DNA of 64,000 nucleotides from JAGVUD01 sp052033935. Lineage in GTDB: Bacteria > Armatimonadota > UBA5829 > DSUL01. Within the stretch, counting starts at the first letter, position 1. Each line of letters starts with the position of its first letter. Where the stretch lies: NCBI GenBank assembly GCA_052033935.1, contig JBPOJE010000007.1, forward strand, positions 13,305 through 77,304, written 5' to 3'. This document shows, one piece after another, positions 1 through 8,665 of the stretch. The notes below the pieces were generated by a model that saw only the letters and a program-made list of their open reading frames with translations, was not told the origin of the DNA and searched no databases. Position numbers and translations under genes: made by a program.

Positions 1-852
1 TACGATCTGCTCGGCATCATCGCGGGCTCCGAAGGGACCTTCGGCATAGTCACCGAGGTGACGGTTAAGCTTACAAGGCTCCCTGAAGCAACGCGGACTG
101 CCCTGGTTGTGTTTTCGTCTGTCGCCGATGCGACCAGGTGCGTCTCCGATATCATCGCGGCCGGAGTTGTCCCAGCGGCGCTTGAGTTGATGGATGCCAC
201 GGTCATCAAGTCCGTCGAGGCGGCGTTTCATTTTGGCTTCCCGCTCGACGCGGGCGCGGTGCTGATCATCGAGATTGATGGCGTCGCCGCGGGGTTGGAT
301 AAACTCGGTGGGGATGTGGAGGTAATCTGCAAACGGAACAACGCGCGGGATGTGCGCGTGGCGAAGGATGAGAACGAGCGCGAGCGGCTGTGGATGTGCA
401 GAAAGAAGGCCGTGGGCACACTGGGACGCATCGCACCCAGCCACTGCACCATGGACGGTGTGATTCCACGAAGCAAGCTGCCGGATGTTCTCGAACTGAT
501 TGCTGCGATTGCCGAGCGCCACAATCTGCTTATCGCGAACTTGTTCCACGCTGGCGATGGCAGCCTGCATCCGCTGATTCTCTTCGATGAGAGTGATCCA
601 GAGGAGGTGGGGCGCGTGCGTAAGGCTGGCGGCGAGGTCCTGAAGGCCTGTGTTGATGTGGGCGGAACGATCACCGGCGAGCACGGCGTGGGTGTGGAAA
701 AGCTCGATTACATGAGGTTTGTCTTCTCAGAAAACGACATCGAGACGATGGCAAGGATCCGGGATGTGTTCAATCCCTCCCGGCTTTGCAATCCGGGCAA
801 GGTGGTACCCCCGGTGCCAGTCTCGCCCGAACAAGCCGGGAGTGTGAATTGA
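1..852 (+). CDS. glcD: Glycolate oxidase FAD-binding subunit GlcD, C-terminal part (5' cut by window edge)
   Basis: This is the C-terminal 283 residues of a FAD-linked oxidase, which reads in frame from base 1; the N-terminal FAD-binding half lies outside the window. The end of the PCMH-type FAD domain is visible first (GSEGTFGIVTEV). Then come the substrate-cap motifs LFHAGDGSLHP (about 541-575) and GTITGEHGVGVEK (about 664-702), and the family ending NPSRLCNPGKVVP. GlcD oxidises glycolate (or D-lactate-type 2-hydroxy acids) to the keto acid and passes electrons to GlcE and GlcF. It overlaps glcE by a TTGA stop-start, so the three genes form one operon. A D-lactate dehydrogenase role cannot be excluded, but the D-E-F order favours glycolate oxidase. 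Confidence 0.93.
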   Translation, partial: YDLLGIIAGSEGTFGIVTEVTVKLTRLPEATRTALVVFSSVADATRCVSDIIAAGVVPAALELMDATVIKSVEAAFHFGFPLDAGAVLIIEIDGVAAGLDKLGGDVEVICKRNNARDVRVAKDENERERLWMCRKKAVGTLGRIAPSHCTMDGVIPRSKLPDVLELIAAIAERHNLLIANLFHAGDGSLHPLILFDESDPEEVGRVRKAGGEVLKACVDVGGTITGEHGVGVEKLDYMRFVFSENDIETMARIRDVFNPSRLCNPGKVVPPVPVSPEQAGSVN

Positions 853-2174
853 CAGCGGGCCGCCATTTCGCCCAGCTTCAAGGCATGCTCGGCCTGGGTA
901 ATGTCCTGGGGCCAGAAGCGGCCGCCGGGTTCCGAGTGTCGGGCTGCACGCCTGCGGTTGGGGTAGCGCTGCCGGGGTCTGTTGAGGAAGTTCAGGCAGT
1001 CATTCGCTTCTGTGCTGAACAGCGGCTGAGCGTGATTCCGTCCGGCGCTGGTGCGATGCTGAGCCACGGCGGCCTCCCTGATTCGTATGACGTGGCGCTT
1101 TCCACCAGACGCCTGACTGCGGTAACAGACTATCAGCCGGAGAACCTTGTTTTCGCCTCCGAGCCGGGTGTGACGGGATCGGCCGTCGCGTCGCTTCTCA
1201 AGGAACACCGGCAGCTCCTGACGCTGGATCCACCACTGTTCGCGAAGAGCACCATGGGTGGGATCGCGGCCGCAAGGGCCAGCGGCCCGGCCAGATTTCA
1301 GTACGGCACCCCTCGCGACCTCGTCATCGGAATCACGGTGGTGGATGCTGCTGGCGAGCTCGTGAAGGCAGGCGGCAAGGTGGTTAAGAGCGTGTCGGGT
1401 TACGACCTCTGCAAGCTCTACACGGGCAGCATGGGCACGCTCGGCGTGATCGTCGAAGTTATCTACCGCCTATCGCCGCTGCCCGAGCAGTCGTGCGCCG
1501 TGGTTTTCGGCTTGGACGAGTGGCGGCAGGCCGACGAGATTACGGCTCGGCTTCTCGACTCGGTGCTGCAGCCCCGCTGCATCGAGGTCCTCAATGCGCC
1601 CGCTGTCGTCAGACTGGCGCACGGCGCGGGGCGCCAGTGCCCGGTTACGCTGGTTGCCGGATTCGACGGCTCGGCGGAGCAGCTTGAGTTTCAGCGGAAG
1701 CAGGCATCTGAGATCGGGGGAAAGTGCGGAGCCCGTGAGATTAGCGAAATGGGCCTGGAGTGGAATGGCGCGGAGCACCAACGCCTGTGCAGCCTCGACG
1801 CGCTCGGGACGAACGATAACCTCTTTGTTATCAGAGGCCTCTCCTCGGATATCCCTGTCATCTGTGAGCGGCTCAAAGCGCTGTTCCGTGAGAAGGGGGT
1901 CAGGCCGCTTGTCATCGCGAGCGCTGGGAACGGCATCATCCGTGCGTTGTGTGAGGAGTGCGAGCCGGAGTTGTGCCGAGATGTGATGCTCGCCGTGCGC
2001 GAGGCGATCTCCGCCTGCCGGGGCGTCACCCTGAACTGGTTCCCGCCGTGCGAAGCTTCGCATGAGGAGGTGTGGGGAGACTCCATCCCCGGGATTGATG
2101 TGATGCGGGGGATCAAGTCAACGCTCGACCCGAACGGCATCTTCGCTTCGGGAAGATATGCCGGAGGGATATGA
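849..2174 (+). CDS. glcE: Glycolate oxidase subunit GlcE (FAD-binding)
   Basis: A second, smaller FAD-linked oxidase subunit of about 441 residues. I place the start at TTG 849, because GGGAG (838-842) lies 6 nt upstream and the TTG overlaps the glcD stop as TTGA; an ATG further upstream (786) would sit deep in glcD. The PCMH-like FAD fold is seen in AVGVALPGSVEEVQAVIRF, IPSGAGAM and TMGGIAAARASGPARFQYG, then GGKVVKSVSGYDLCKLYTGS and MGTLGVIVEV. These are typical of GlcE. It works with GlcD and GlcF in the membrane-associated glycolate oxidase, feeding glyoxylate metabolism. It overlaps glcF by ATGA. Confidence 0.92.
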   Translation: MTAGRHFAQLQGMLGLGNVLGPEAAAGFRVSGCTPAVGVALPGSVEEVQAVIRFCAEQRLSVIPSGAGAMLSHGGLPDSYDVALSTRRLTAVTDYQPENLVFASEPGVTGSAVASLLKEHRQLLTLDPPLFAKSTMGGIAAARASGPARFQYGTPRDLVIGITVVDAAGELVKAGGKVVKSVSGYDLCKLYTGSMGTLGVIVEVIYRLSPLPEQSCAVVFGLDEWRQADEITARLLDSVLQPRCIEVLNAPAVVRLAHGAGRQCPVTLVAGFDGSAEQLEFQRKQASEIGGKCGAREISEMGLEWNGAEHQRLCSLDALGTNDNLFVIRGLSSDIPVICERLKALFREKGVRPLVIASAGNGIIRALCEECEPELCRDVMLAVREAISACRGVTLNWFPPCEASHEEVWGDSIPGIDVMRGIKSTLDPNGIFASGRYAGGI

Positions 2175-3496
2175 ACACACCGAATACAAAGCCAGGGCAG
2201 CCGTGCGAGCAGTCCGATTCTATTGCTCTTGCCAGGCTGACCGATCAGATCGTCGAGTGCATCCATTGCGGTCTCTGCCTCGAGTCCTGCCCTACTTATG
2301 TAGAACTCCTGCGCGAAGAGGACTCGCCCCGTGGGCGGATCTACTTTATGCGCGCTGTCGCCGAAGGCAAGGTCCAGATTGACGAGTCAGTCCGCCGCCA
2401 CCTGGACGTATGCCTGGGATGCCGGGCGTGCGAGACGGCGTGCCCTTCCAGCGTGGAATACGGGTATATGCTTGAGCATGCGAGGACGCATATCGAGAAG
2501 ACAGGCAAGCGTCCGTTTCTGGTGCGTCTGGGCAGACGGATGCTTCTCGAGATGTTCACGCACTCCGGCCTGTTGGCCCCTGCCCTTTTCTTCGCTACCC
2601 TGCCCTACCGCCTGCTGGGCAAGAAGCCGAAGGCGCCCGGGGGCATTGTGAGCGCAATCGTTGGCGCCTCGGGCAAGGGCGGCGACCTGTGTCTCGGCAG
2701 CTACCCCGGCCTGCGTCCCGTGCGTCTGCCGCAATATATCCCTGCCCCGGGGCGAAAGAAGATGCGCGTGGGTGTTGTCGAGGGCTGCGTGATGCCTGTT
2801 CTCTTCAGCGAAGTCAACAGGGCGACGGTGCGGGTTCTCTCGGCGCTCGGGTGTGAGGTAGTTGTTCCGCGTGCTCAGGGCTGTTGCGGCGCTCTGCATG
2901 TGCACAACGGTCACACCGAGGCGGCGGCGCGCATGGCGCTGCGCAACATCAAGGCGTTCGAAGAAGCCGGGTGCGACGTTGTCGCCATCAACTCGGCCGG
3001 ATGCGGCTCCACGATCAAAGAGTACGCCAACCTCTTTCCCGACGGTTCACCGGAGAAAGAGCTGGCAGAGAAGTTCACCGGCAAAGTGAAGGATGTCTCG
3101 CAGATCATTCCCGAGTTGCTCAGGGATCATCCCATGCGCTCGCTCGACATAACCGTCACCTACCACGACGCCTGCCATCTGGCGCATGGACAGGACATAC
3201 GTGACGAGCCGCGCGAGATGCTGGGCCTGATTCCCGGCCTCACGCTGGTACCTCTTCCGGAATCGGATCACTGCTGTGGAAGCGCCGGCGTTTATAGCTT
3301 CACGGAGCCGGATATGGCCACGCGGCTTCAGATGCGAAAGGTCAAGAACATCGAGTCAACGGGCGCGGACGTGGTCGCGGCGGGCAACCCAGGGTGTCAG
3401 ATGTGGATACGCTCCGGCCTTCTCTCTGTTGGCAGCACAATACAGTCGCTTCACCCCATCGAAATCGTAGACATGGCACTTCGGGACGGTGACTGA
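2171..3496 (+). CDS. glcF: Glycolate oxidase iron-sulfur subunit GlcF
   Basis: A 441-residue electron-transfer subunit. Two [4Fe-4S] ferredoxin motifs are visible: C30/C33/C36/C40 (CIHCGLCLESCP) and C81/C84/C87/C91 (CLGCRACETACP). They are followed by two CCG domains: GCCGALHVHNGH, then YHDACHLAHGQ and later CCGSAGVY. This is the standard heterodisulfide-reductase-like architecture of GlcF and LutA-type proteins. The ATG overlaps the glcE stop (ATGA), completing glcDEF. Electrons from the flavin subunits probably pass to the quinone pool through these clusters. A lactate-utilisation (LldE-type) role is the main alternative. Confidence 0.93.
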   Translation: MNTPNTKPGQPCEQSDSIALARLTDQIVECIHCGLCLESCPTYVELLREEDSPRGRIYFMRAVAEGKVQIDESVRRHLDVCLGCRACETACPSSVEYGYMLEHARTHIEKTGKRPFLVRLGRRMLLEMFTHSGLLAPALFFATLPYRLLGKKPKAPGGIVSAIVGASGKGGDLCLGSYPGLRPVRLPQYIPAPGRKKMRVGVVEGCVMPVLFSEVNRATVRVLSALGCEVVVPRAQGCCGALHVHNGHTEAAARMALRNIKAFEEAGCDVVAINSAGCGSTIKEYANLFPDGSPEKELAEKFTGKVKDVSQIIPELLRDHPMRSLDITVTYHDACHLAHGQDIRDEPREMLGLIPGLTLVPLPESDHCCGSAGVYSFTEPDMATRLQMRKVKNIESTGADVVAAGNPGCQMWIRSGLLSVGSTIQSLHPIEIVDMALRDGD

Positions 3497-3502
3497 ACTC
3501 TG

Positions 3503-4474
3503 TCAGCAGTGCCACCACCCGGGCAGCAGCCGGGCAGCCTGCGCCGCAATCCAGTTGCGCACAGCGACTTTCGTTCCGCGCATGCCTCCGTAGCGCTTGT
3601 AGATGTGGGCGCAGTGTTCCATCAGTTCAGGATCGCCGGTCTCCATCTGGCGCATGCGGGCGGCATCCATCGGCTGGAGGTGTACCGCCGCTTCCACATT
3701 CGCCTCTAGGTCCCGGATGCTCCGGCACGAGACGATCGCCACGGAAACGGGCTGTGACAGCGCCCAATGCAGCAGATGCGAGGGGGCCTGTCCTTTGTGC
3801 GTCAGATAGCTCGCGCCCATCACCTTCATTGCCACGACGCTTGCTCCGGTCTCCCGCGCAGCCGGTAGTGTGCTATCGAGAAAGCTGTCGCCCACCCCAT
3901 CGGCGGGGTTCACGGGCATCAGCACAGAGTCGAAAGGATACCTGCGAAGCATCTCGGCCAGCACCGATGGGCTGTAGTGTCCGGTGATCCCCACCCGGCG
4001 CACGAGTCCCTCCTCTCGCGCTTTTTCGAGCATTCGCATCACGCCGCCTCCGCCGAAGGCGGTTCCGATCTCGCTGCGGTGGAAGAGGCAGTGAAGCTGG
4101 AACAGGTCCACATAGTCCGTCCCGAGTAGCTTCAGTGAGCGTTCGAGGCTGCGTCTGGCGCTGCTGCCGCGCCGGTAGCCGGTCTTGGTGGCGATGAACG
4201 CCTCGGATCGCCGCCCGTTGATGGCGATGCCGATCCGGCGTTCGCTCGGCCCGTAGAGCGGCGCGGTGTCAATATATCGGATTCCCAGGTCAAGCGCCCG
4301 CTGTATCATCTCCACGGGCACGTCGTCGTCCGGGCCGCTCTGAATAAGGCTCTGGCCCCCCAGCCCCAGAACGGGCAGCTCGATCCCGTCGCGGCCGAAA
4401 GGGCGGGTGGGAATCGGTCGCGGCACGGACGGGAATGGTGTATCCTGCGTTTCGGAGTAGCGTGTCGTTGTCAT
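3503..4474 (-). CDS. Aldo/keto reductase
   Basis: A 323-residue NAD(P)H-dependent (alpha/beta)8-barrel oxidoreductase. The AKR catalytic tetrad is complete: D69 and Y74 in YIDTAPLYG, K97 in FIATKTGY, and H128 in LFQLHC. Near the C-terminus, VAIVSCRSIRDLEANV corresponds to the cofactor-binding segment (usually IPG.....L..N). The substrate is unknown; relatives act on sugar aldehydes, including D-threo-aldose (L-fucose) dehydrogenases. It converges on glcF with a 6 nt gap. It is divergent from the decayed alcohol dehydrogenase that starts at 4551, so the two may once have shared a control region. Confidence 0.9.
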   Translation of the reverse strand: MTTTRYSETQDTPFPSVPRPIPTRPFGRDGIELPVLGLGGQSLIQSGPDDDVPVEMIQRALDLGIRYIDTAPLYGPSERRIGIAINGRRSEAFIATKTGYRRGSSARRSLERSLKLLGTDYVDLFQLHCLFHRSEIGTAFGGGGVMRMLEKAREEGLVRRVGITGHYSPSVLAEMLRRYPFDSVLMPVNPADGVGDSFLDSTLPAARETGASVVAMKVMGASYLTHKGQAPSHLLHWALSQPVSVAIVSCRSIRDLEANVEAAVHLQPMDAARMRQMETGDPELMEHCAHIYKRYGGMRGTKVAVRNWIAAQAARLLPGWWHC

Positions 4475-4550
4475 CGCAGATCAGTTTATCAGCATTAGCC
4501 GAAATCGCGCCCCTCGCGCCTGCCGTGCGCATCCAGGGAGATTGCTGCCA

Positions 4551-5270
4551 GTGAAGTCCCTCGTTTACGTCGCCAATCAACGTGTCGAGATTCATGAGAG
4601 ACCCATGCCCGAGCCCGGCCCCGGAGAAGTGCTTCTGAAGGTGTCGGCGGCCGGTGTTTGCGGCTCGGATGTTGACGGGTTTCTGGGCCGAAGCCACAAG
4701 CGCATTCCCCCGTTTGTAATGGGGCACGAGTTTTCAGGAACGCTCGTACAGGATACGGACGACGGGGACCTGAAGGCCGGTCAGCGGGTATCCGTGCTGC
4801 CGCTTCGGGGCTGCGGAGCGTGCGGCTATTGCACGTCCGGACGCACGAACGTGTGCCTCGGCCGCGTTCTTATCGGGATGGACGTCCCCGTCTTGCGTCC
4901 CGGCCCGATACGGCGTCGCGGATTGAGGAAGCCATGGGCAAGGCGCCGCTGATCGTTGACTGTATCGGACGCGGGGAGACCCGGGCGCTCGGTATCTAGG
5001 CGGCTGCGCCCGGTGCTCTGATCATCTGGATCGGACAGTACGACGGCGAGATGGCGGGCGAAGCGCGCGACATCACAACAAAAGAGCTGACAATCAAGGG
5101 ACCATACGGCTACACCGAGGACGATTTCGAGCGGTCTCTGATGATGATCGGCGATGAGCCGGAAACGTTCCGGCGTCTGGTGACGCTGGAGCCTTTGGCA
5201 ATAGGCCAGCAGGTATTCGAGATGCTAGTTTCGAACCCGGGGGCCACCGTCAAGGTGGCGCTCGTTCCGT
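4551..5270 (+). pseudogene. Zinc-dependent alcohol dehydrogenase (MDR) remnant
   Basis: The first about 110 codons encode a clean MDR GroES-like domain from GTG 4551 (AGGGAG at 4535-4540). They show GVCGSDVDGF, the GHEFSG catalytic-zinc motif, and the structural-zinc cysteines CGACGYC plus C eight residues on. Near 4885 the frame is lost and most of the middle, including the GxGxxG nucleotide-binding segment, is missing. The remaining tail resumes in the +2 frame at about 4890 (APLIVDCIGRGETR). It carries an in-frame TAG at 4997-4999 and then the usual C-terminal piece (IKGPYGYTEDDFERSL ... VKVALVP). At least one large deletion, one frame change and one nonsense codon make this a dead gene. 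It ends about 100 nt before cysC. Confidence 0.85.
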
Positions 5271-5372
5271 GGAAGCGATTTGCGAGGAGGGTCGGGCAGT
5301 GTCAGGGCAGAATCGCCCTTCGGTTGGTGGCGGACCGCCGCCACAATACTGGGAGAAGGATCAATCACCTCG

Positions 5373-5906
5373 ATGCACAAAGGCTTCATTCTCTGGTTTA
5401 CGGGACTCTCAGGCGCGGGCAAATCCACGCTTGGCGAAATGCTCGTGGACGAGTTCCGCTCGCGCGGATACCACGTTGAGCTTCTCGATGGCGACGTCGT
5501 GCGCGCGAATTTGTCGAAGGGGCTGGGCTTCAGCAAGGACGACCGTGATATCAACATCCGGCGAATCGGCTTTGTCGCCAATCTCCTCGCCCGAAACGGC
5601 GTCATCGCCATTACAGCGGCCATATCACCCTACCGCGAGATCAGAGACGAGATACGCAATGGAGCGGATGCTCCGTTCGTTGAAGCATTCGTCTCCTGTC
5701 CGATTGAAGTGCTCGTCGAGCGCGACACGAAGGGGCTGTACAAAAAAGCCATTGCCGGGGAGATCAAGAACTTTACCGGGATTTCCGATCCCTACGAGCC
5801 GCCTGTCAATCCCGAGATTGTGCTTGACACCGCGACGGAGAGCGCGGAGGAGTCGCGAGCGAGGATACTCGCCTTCCTTTCCGAGCAGTCTCTTATCGGC
5901 GGCTGA
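5373..5906 (+). CDS. cysC: Adenylyl-sulfate kinase (APS kinase)
   Basis: A 177-residue kinase that phosphorylates adenosine 5'-phosphosulfate to PAPS, for sulfate assimilation or for sulfonation of polysaccharides. The start is ATG 5373, since the protein then begins just before the P-loop and GGGAGAAGGA lies upstream; earlier in-frame codons run into the dehydrogenase remnant. Motifs: P-loop GLSGAGKST (11-19), LLDGDVVR (Walker-B side), NIRRIGFVA (61-69), the ISPYREIRD segment with the conserved Ser85, and VERDTKGLYKKA. FTGISDPYEPP near the end is diagnostic. No ATP sulfurylase lies nearby. It is a stand-alone gene, and its real partners are probably elsewhere on the chromosome. Confidence 0.93.
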   Translation: MHKGFILWFTGLSGAGKSTLGEMLVDEFRSRGYHVELLDGDVVRANLSKGLGFSKDDRDINIRRIGFVANLLARNGVIAITAAISPYREIRDEIRNGADAPFVEAFVSCPIEVLVERDTKGLYKKAIAGEIKNFTGISDPYEPPVNPEIVLDTATESAEESRARILAFLSEQSLIGG

Positions 5907-5988
5907 CAGAACTCAGGAGAGAAAAGCCCGGCGATTCTCCGGGGACTTGAGTCCGCGTCTTCGGGACGGCTGTCTCTGCGGAAAGTTT

Positions 5989-6012
5989 GGGGCGTGAACC
6001 ATTTCACGCCCC
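5989..6012. terminator. Hairpin between convergent genes
   Basis: A perfect 10-bp stem, GGGGCGTGAA / TTCACGCCCC, with a 4-nt loop (CCAT) lies between the 3' ends of cysC (+) and the MDR-SDR fusion gene (-). Its position suggests a bidirectional terminator. Neither side has a strong U-tract, so termination is inferred from position and stem strength only. Confidence 0.55.
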
Positions 6013-6057
6013 ATCATCTCATCCCTTTCGCGCAGGGCCAGCCCTCATCGGGCGTGT

Positions 6058-8643
6058 CTAGTCCAACTGCTGGCCGCCGGTGACGTTGATCGCCTGACCG
6101 GTCATATAGCTCGCTTCATCGCTCGCAAGGAATACGGCGGCGTTCGCTATGTCGTCATAGTTGCAGCCGCGGCCAAGCGGCACCTGGCCTTCGTACTTGC
6201 GGCGAACCTCTTCTTTCGAAATCCCCTGCGTTATCGAGTACTGGTCGTACAGGCTGTCCTGCCAGAGCGGGGAATCGAGAAGATTGCCGGGGCAGATTGC
6301 GTTCACCCGCACCCCGAACTGCGCAAGCTCCAGCGCCAAGCTCTGGGTGAGCCCAATGCCGCCGAACTTGCTTGCAGCGTAAGCGCTGTTCCGGAAACTG
6401 CCCTTCTTGCCCGACTTCGAATTGATCTGCAGAATGACGCCGGAGCGCTGCTTCTGCATCTGCTTTGCGGCGGCCTTTGCGACAACGAAGTAGCCGAGGA
6501 GATTCACTTCCATCACCTTGCGCCACTTCGCTACATCGAAATCCTCCACCGCGCCCGCGATAAGGATACCGGCATTCGACACCACGATGTCGAGCGCGCC
6601 GAACTTTACGGCCGTCTCCAGGACAGCGCGCTCTATCTGCTGCTCGTTGGTCACATCCGCTTGAAACGCTATCGTGGACGATCCCGTCTCCGCCTGAATG
6701 CTGTGTGCCGCCGCGCTCACGCCGTCAAGATTCAGGTCAACCAGCGCGACGTTGGCACCCTCTTCGGCAAGCCGCCGCGCGAGCGCCTCGCCCAGTCCCT
6801 GAGCCGCCCCCGTCACGAGAGCTGTCTTGCCTTCCAGACGCCGCATTCCGCGGCTGGCAGTTTCGGGCGTGTCCAGGGAAGCCCCCGAGCGTTGAAGCAT
6901 AACGCGGAAGAACTCCTCTTCTGCCTCAGCCGTCCAGAACATCCCATCCTTCAGCTTCGCATGCACTGTCGGCAGGACGTCATGCAGATCGGGGAGGGCG
7001 GTGAGAGGGAAATCCACGAATTGCGGGAAGATGACCGTCTTTCCGGGATAGAGCCCGTTCTTGACAGCCGCAATCCCCTCGCGCATAGCGTTCATTCCGC
7101 CTATTGCGGCAGCGGAGTTGGCGGTGCTCAGCTTGCCTTCCTCGGATAGGTGCAGCGTGTCCTCGAGGTCGGACAGACGCGACCCGCTCGACCCGATGTA
7201 ACGCACATGCCTGCGGAACGAGTCGGACAGCGGAAGAAGCGCCTTAGTGCCGCGAGGAACTCCCGCGAAGATGTTCATAACGCCGTAGTCAGCCACATGC
7301 CGCGCCGCATCGGCGATAAGCGCCGCAACGGGTACGAGCGTAACGACGTCGTCGAACCCGGTGCCCTCGGTAAATTCGGCGATCAAACTGTCCATCTCTG
7401 CAGGCTGCAGCTTCGTTGGGTTCACGAAGTGGATATCTATGTTCTTGCTGGCCGCGGTACGCTCGACGCACAGACGGAGCATCTCCATGCGCGAATCATC
7501 CACGTCCGTGCACAGGATCTTCGCGGGGGCTTCATCTAGCTCAACGGCTCTCTGGACGTGCATCTGCCCCATTGGGCCAGCCGCTCCGATGAACCACGCT
7601 GTTCCGCCCGCCAGAAGCTCCGATCTGCGCGACTGTTGATACCCGAGAGTAATGTCCGGGCCGGCCGAACCGATAAGCGATAGATTGTCGTAGTGTATCC
7701 GCCCGATGTCTATCTCGACGTTCTCACCGATATCATCGGAGGCCACGATGTTGATGGCGCCCGCCCTGCCGAGCATACGAGCCAAGTCGCGCGCTTCCTC
7801 CGCGCTCGGTGTCCCGAGCACGATAATGTCGTCGAAGCCGTCGCCGCCGGTCAGATCGTCAAGCAGCAGGCGGAACTCCTTTGCCGGGACGCCGTCCCTG
7901 ACCTGCAGGTCAAGGCCCAGATCCTGCGCCGCGTCGCTTAGAGACTCGAAGAGCTTGCCTTTCACATTGGTCGTGACGATGCGCGACGGACATGCCCCGG
8001 GACTCAGAGCCTGCGCCAGCGTGAGGGTGTCGGTGGCGGTGGCGGTGTTGTAGAACCACGCCACTCCGCCAGGCTTGAGGCCCTTGCGCTGCTCGATGCG
8101 GTAGGCGGCGACAACGCATGCCCACGGCTCGGCAAGCGCCGCCTGAACGTAGCCTGTCTCATCGTGCATCGGGAGCAGGTAGCTCCCCTCGTCGCCGTTC
8201 AGCACCTCGGGGCCGACGATGCCGTACTGCTGCATCCCGCCCGGAAGCACGTATCCGTACGCCATGCTGACGCCGTTCTTGAAAACGTCCGCCTGAACGA
8301 TGAATCTTTCGCCTTTGCGGTACTGGCCGGTGAGATTGGCCCCCACCTTCACGACTGTAACCGCAACTTCGTGCCCGGGGATGACCGGATCCTTGACCAG
8401 ATCGCGTCCGGTGATGCGCGGGTGCTCGGGACCCTGGTTCGTGAGCTTCACGTCGCTGAAGCAGATGCCGACCGCGTCGGTACGGAGCAGAAGGTCATCC
8501 GGCCCTGGCTCGGGTAGGGGCTTCGAAACCGGCAGCCCATCTTTCCCGAAGTTCTCGAGCCCGGCCCCGTACATCTCCCAGACCAAGTTCTCCGCCGGAA
8601 GCGGAAGCTGCGCGTTCTTGTAAGTACTGAAAACGTCAGACAT
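6058..8643 (-). CDS. Three-Rossmann fusion: SorE-like zinc MDR with duplicated nucleotide-binding domain plus C-terminal SDR (sorbitol-6-phosphate dehydrogenase-like)
   Basis: An 861-residue enzyme. Residues 1-190 are an MDR GroES-like catalytic domain (C61, GHE 90-92, E172 in AEPWACVVAA), closest in memory to L-sorbose-1-phosphate reductases. Residues about 192-330 form one Rossmann-like unit starting PGGVAWFYNTATATDT, which lacks a classical GxGxxG. Residues about 346-590 form a second unit starting GGTAWFIGAAGPMGQ with D-x-D (CTDVDDSRM). Residues 600-861 are a complete SDR: TGAAQGLG (611-618), SNAG, S742, and Y755/K759 in YAASK. It therefore looks like two oxidoreductases joined, with the MDR nucleotide domain duplicated. 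It is the last gene of the 10681-6058 cluster, 22 nt after the aldolase. The substrate is inferred to be a ketose or polyol (phosphate). Confidence 0.85.
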   Translation of the reverse strand: MSDVFSTYKNAQLPLPAENLVWEMYGAGLENFGKDGLPVSKPLPEPGPDDLLLRTDAVGICFSDVKLTNQGPEHPRITGRDLVKDPVIPGHEVAVTVVKVGANLTGQYRKGERFIVQADVFKNGVSMAYGYVLPGGMQQYGIVGPEVLNGDEGSYLLPMHDETGYVQAALAEPWACVVAAYRIEQRKGLKPGGVAWFYNTATATDTLTLAQALSPGACPSRIVTTNVKGKLFESLSDAAQDLGLDLQVRDGVPAKEFRLLLDDLTGGDGFDDIIVLGTPSAEEARDLARMLGRAGAINIVASDDIGENVEIDIGRIHYDNLSLIGSAGPDITLGYQQSRRSELLAGGTAWFIGAAGPMGQMHVQRAVELDEAPAKILCTDVDDSRMEMLRLCVERTAASKNIDIHFVNPTKLQPAEMDSLIAEFTEGTGFDDVVTLVPVAALIADAARHVADYGVMNIFAGVPRGTKALLPLSDSFRRHVRYIGSSGSRLSDLEDTLHLSEEGKLSTANSAAAIGGMNAMREGIAAVKNGLYPGKTVIFPQFVDFPLTALPDLHDVLPTVHAKLKDGMFWTAEAEEEFFRVMLQRSGASLDTPETASRGMRRLEGKTALVTGAAQGLGEALARRLAEEGANVALVDLNLDGVSAAAHSIQAETGSSTIAFQADVTNEQQIERAVLETAVKFGALDIVVSNAGILIAGAVEDFDVAKWRKVMEVNLLGYFVVAKAAAKQMQKQRSGVILQINSKSGKKGSFRNSAYAASKFGGIGLTQSLALELAQFGVRVNAICPGNLLDSPLWQDSLYDQYSITQGISKEEVRRKYEGQVPLGRGCNYDDIANAAVFLASDEASYMTGQAINVTGGQQLD

Positions 8644-8665
8644 GGCTACTCCTGAATGTTCTCCT

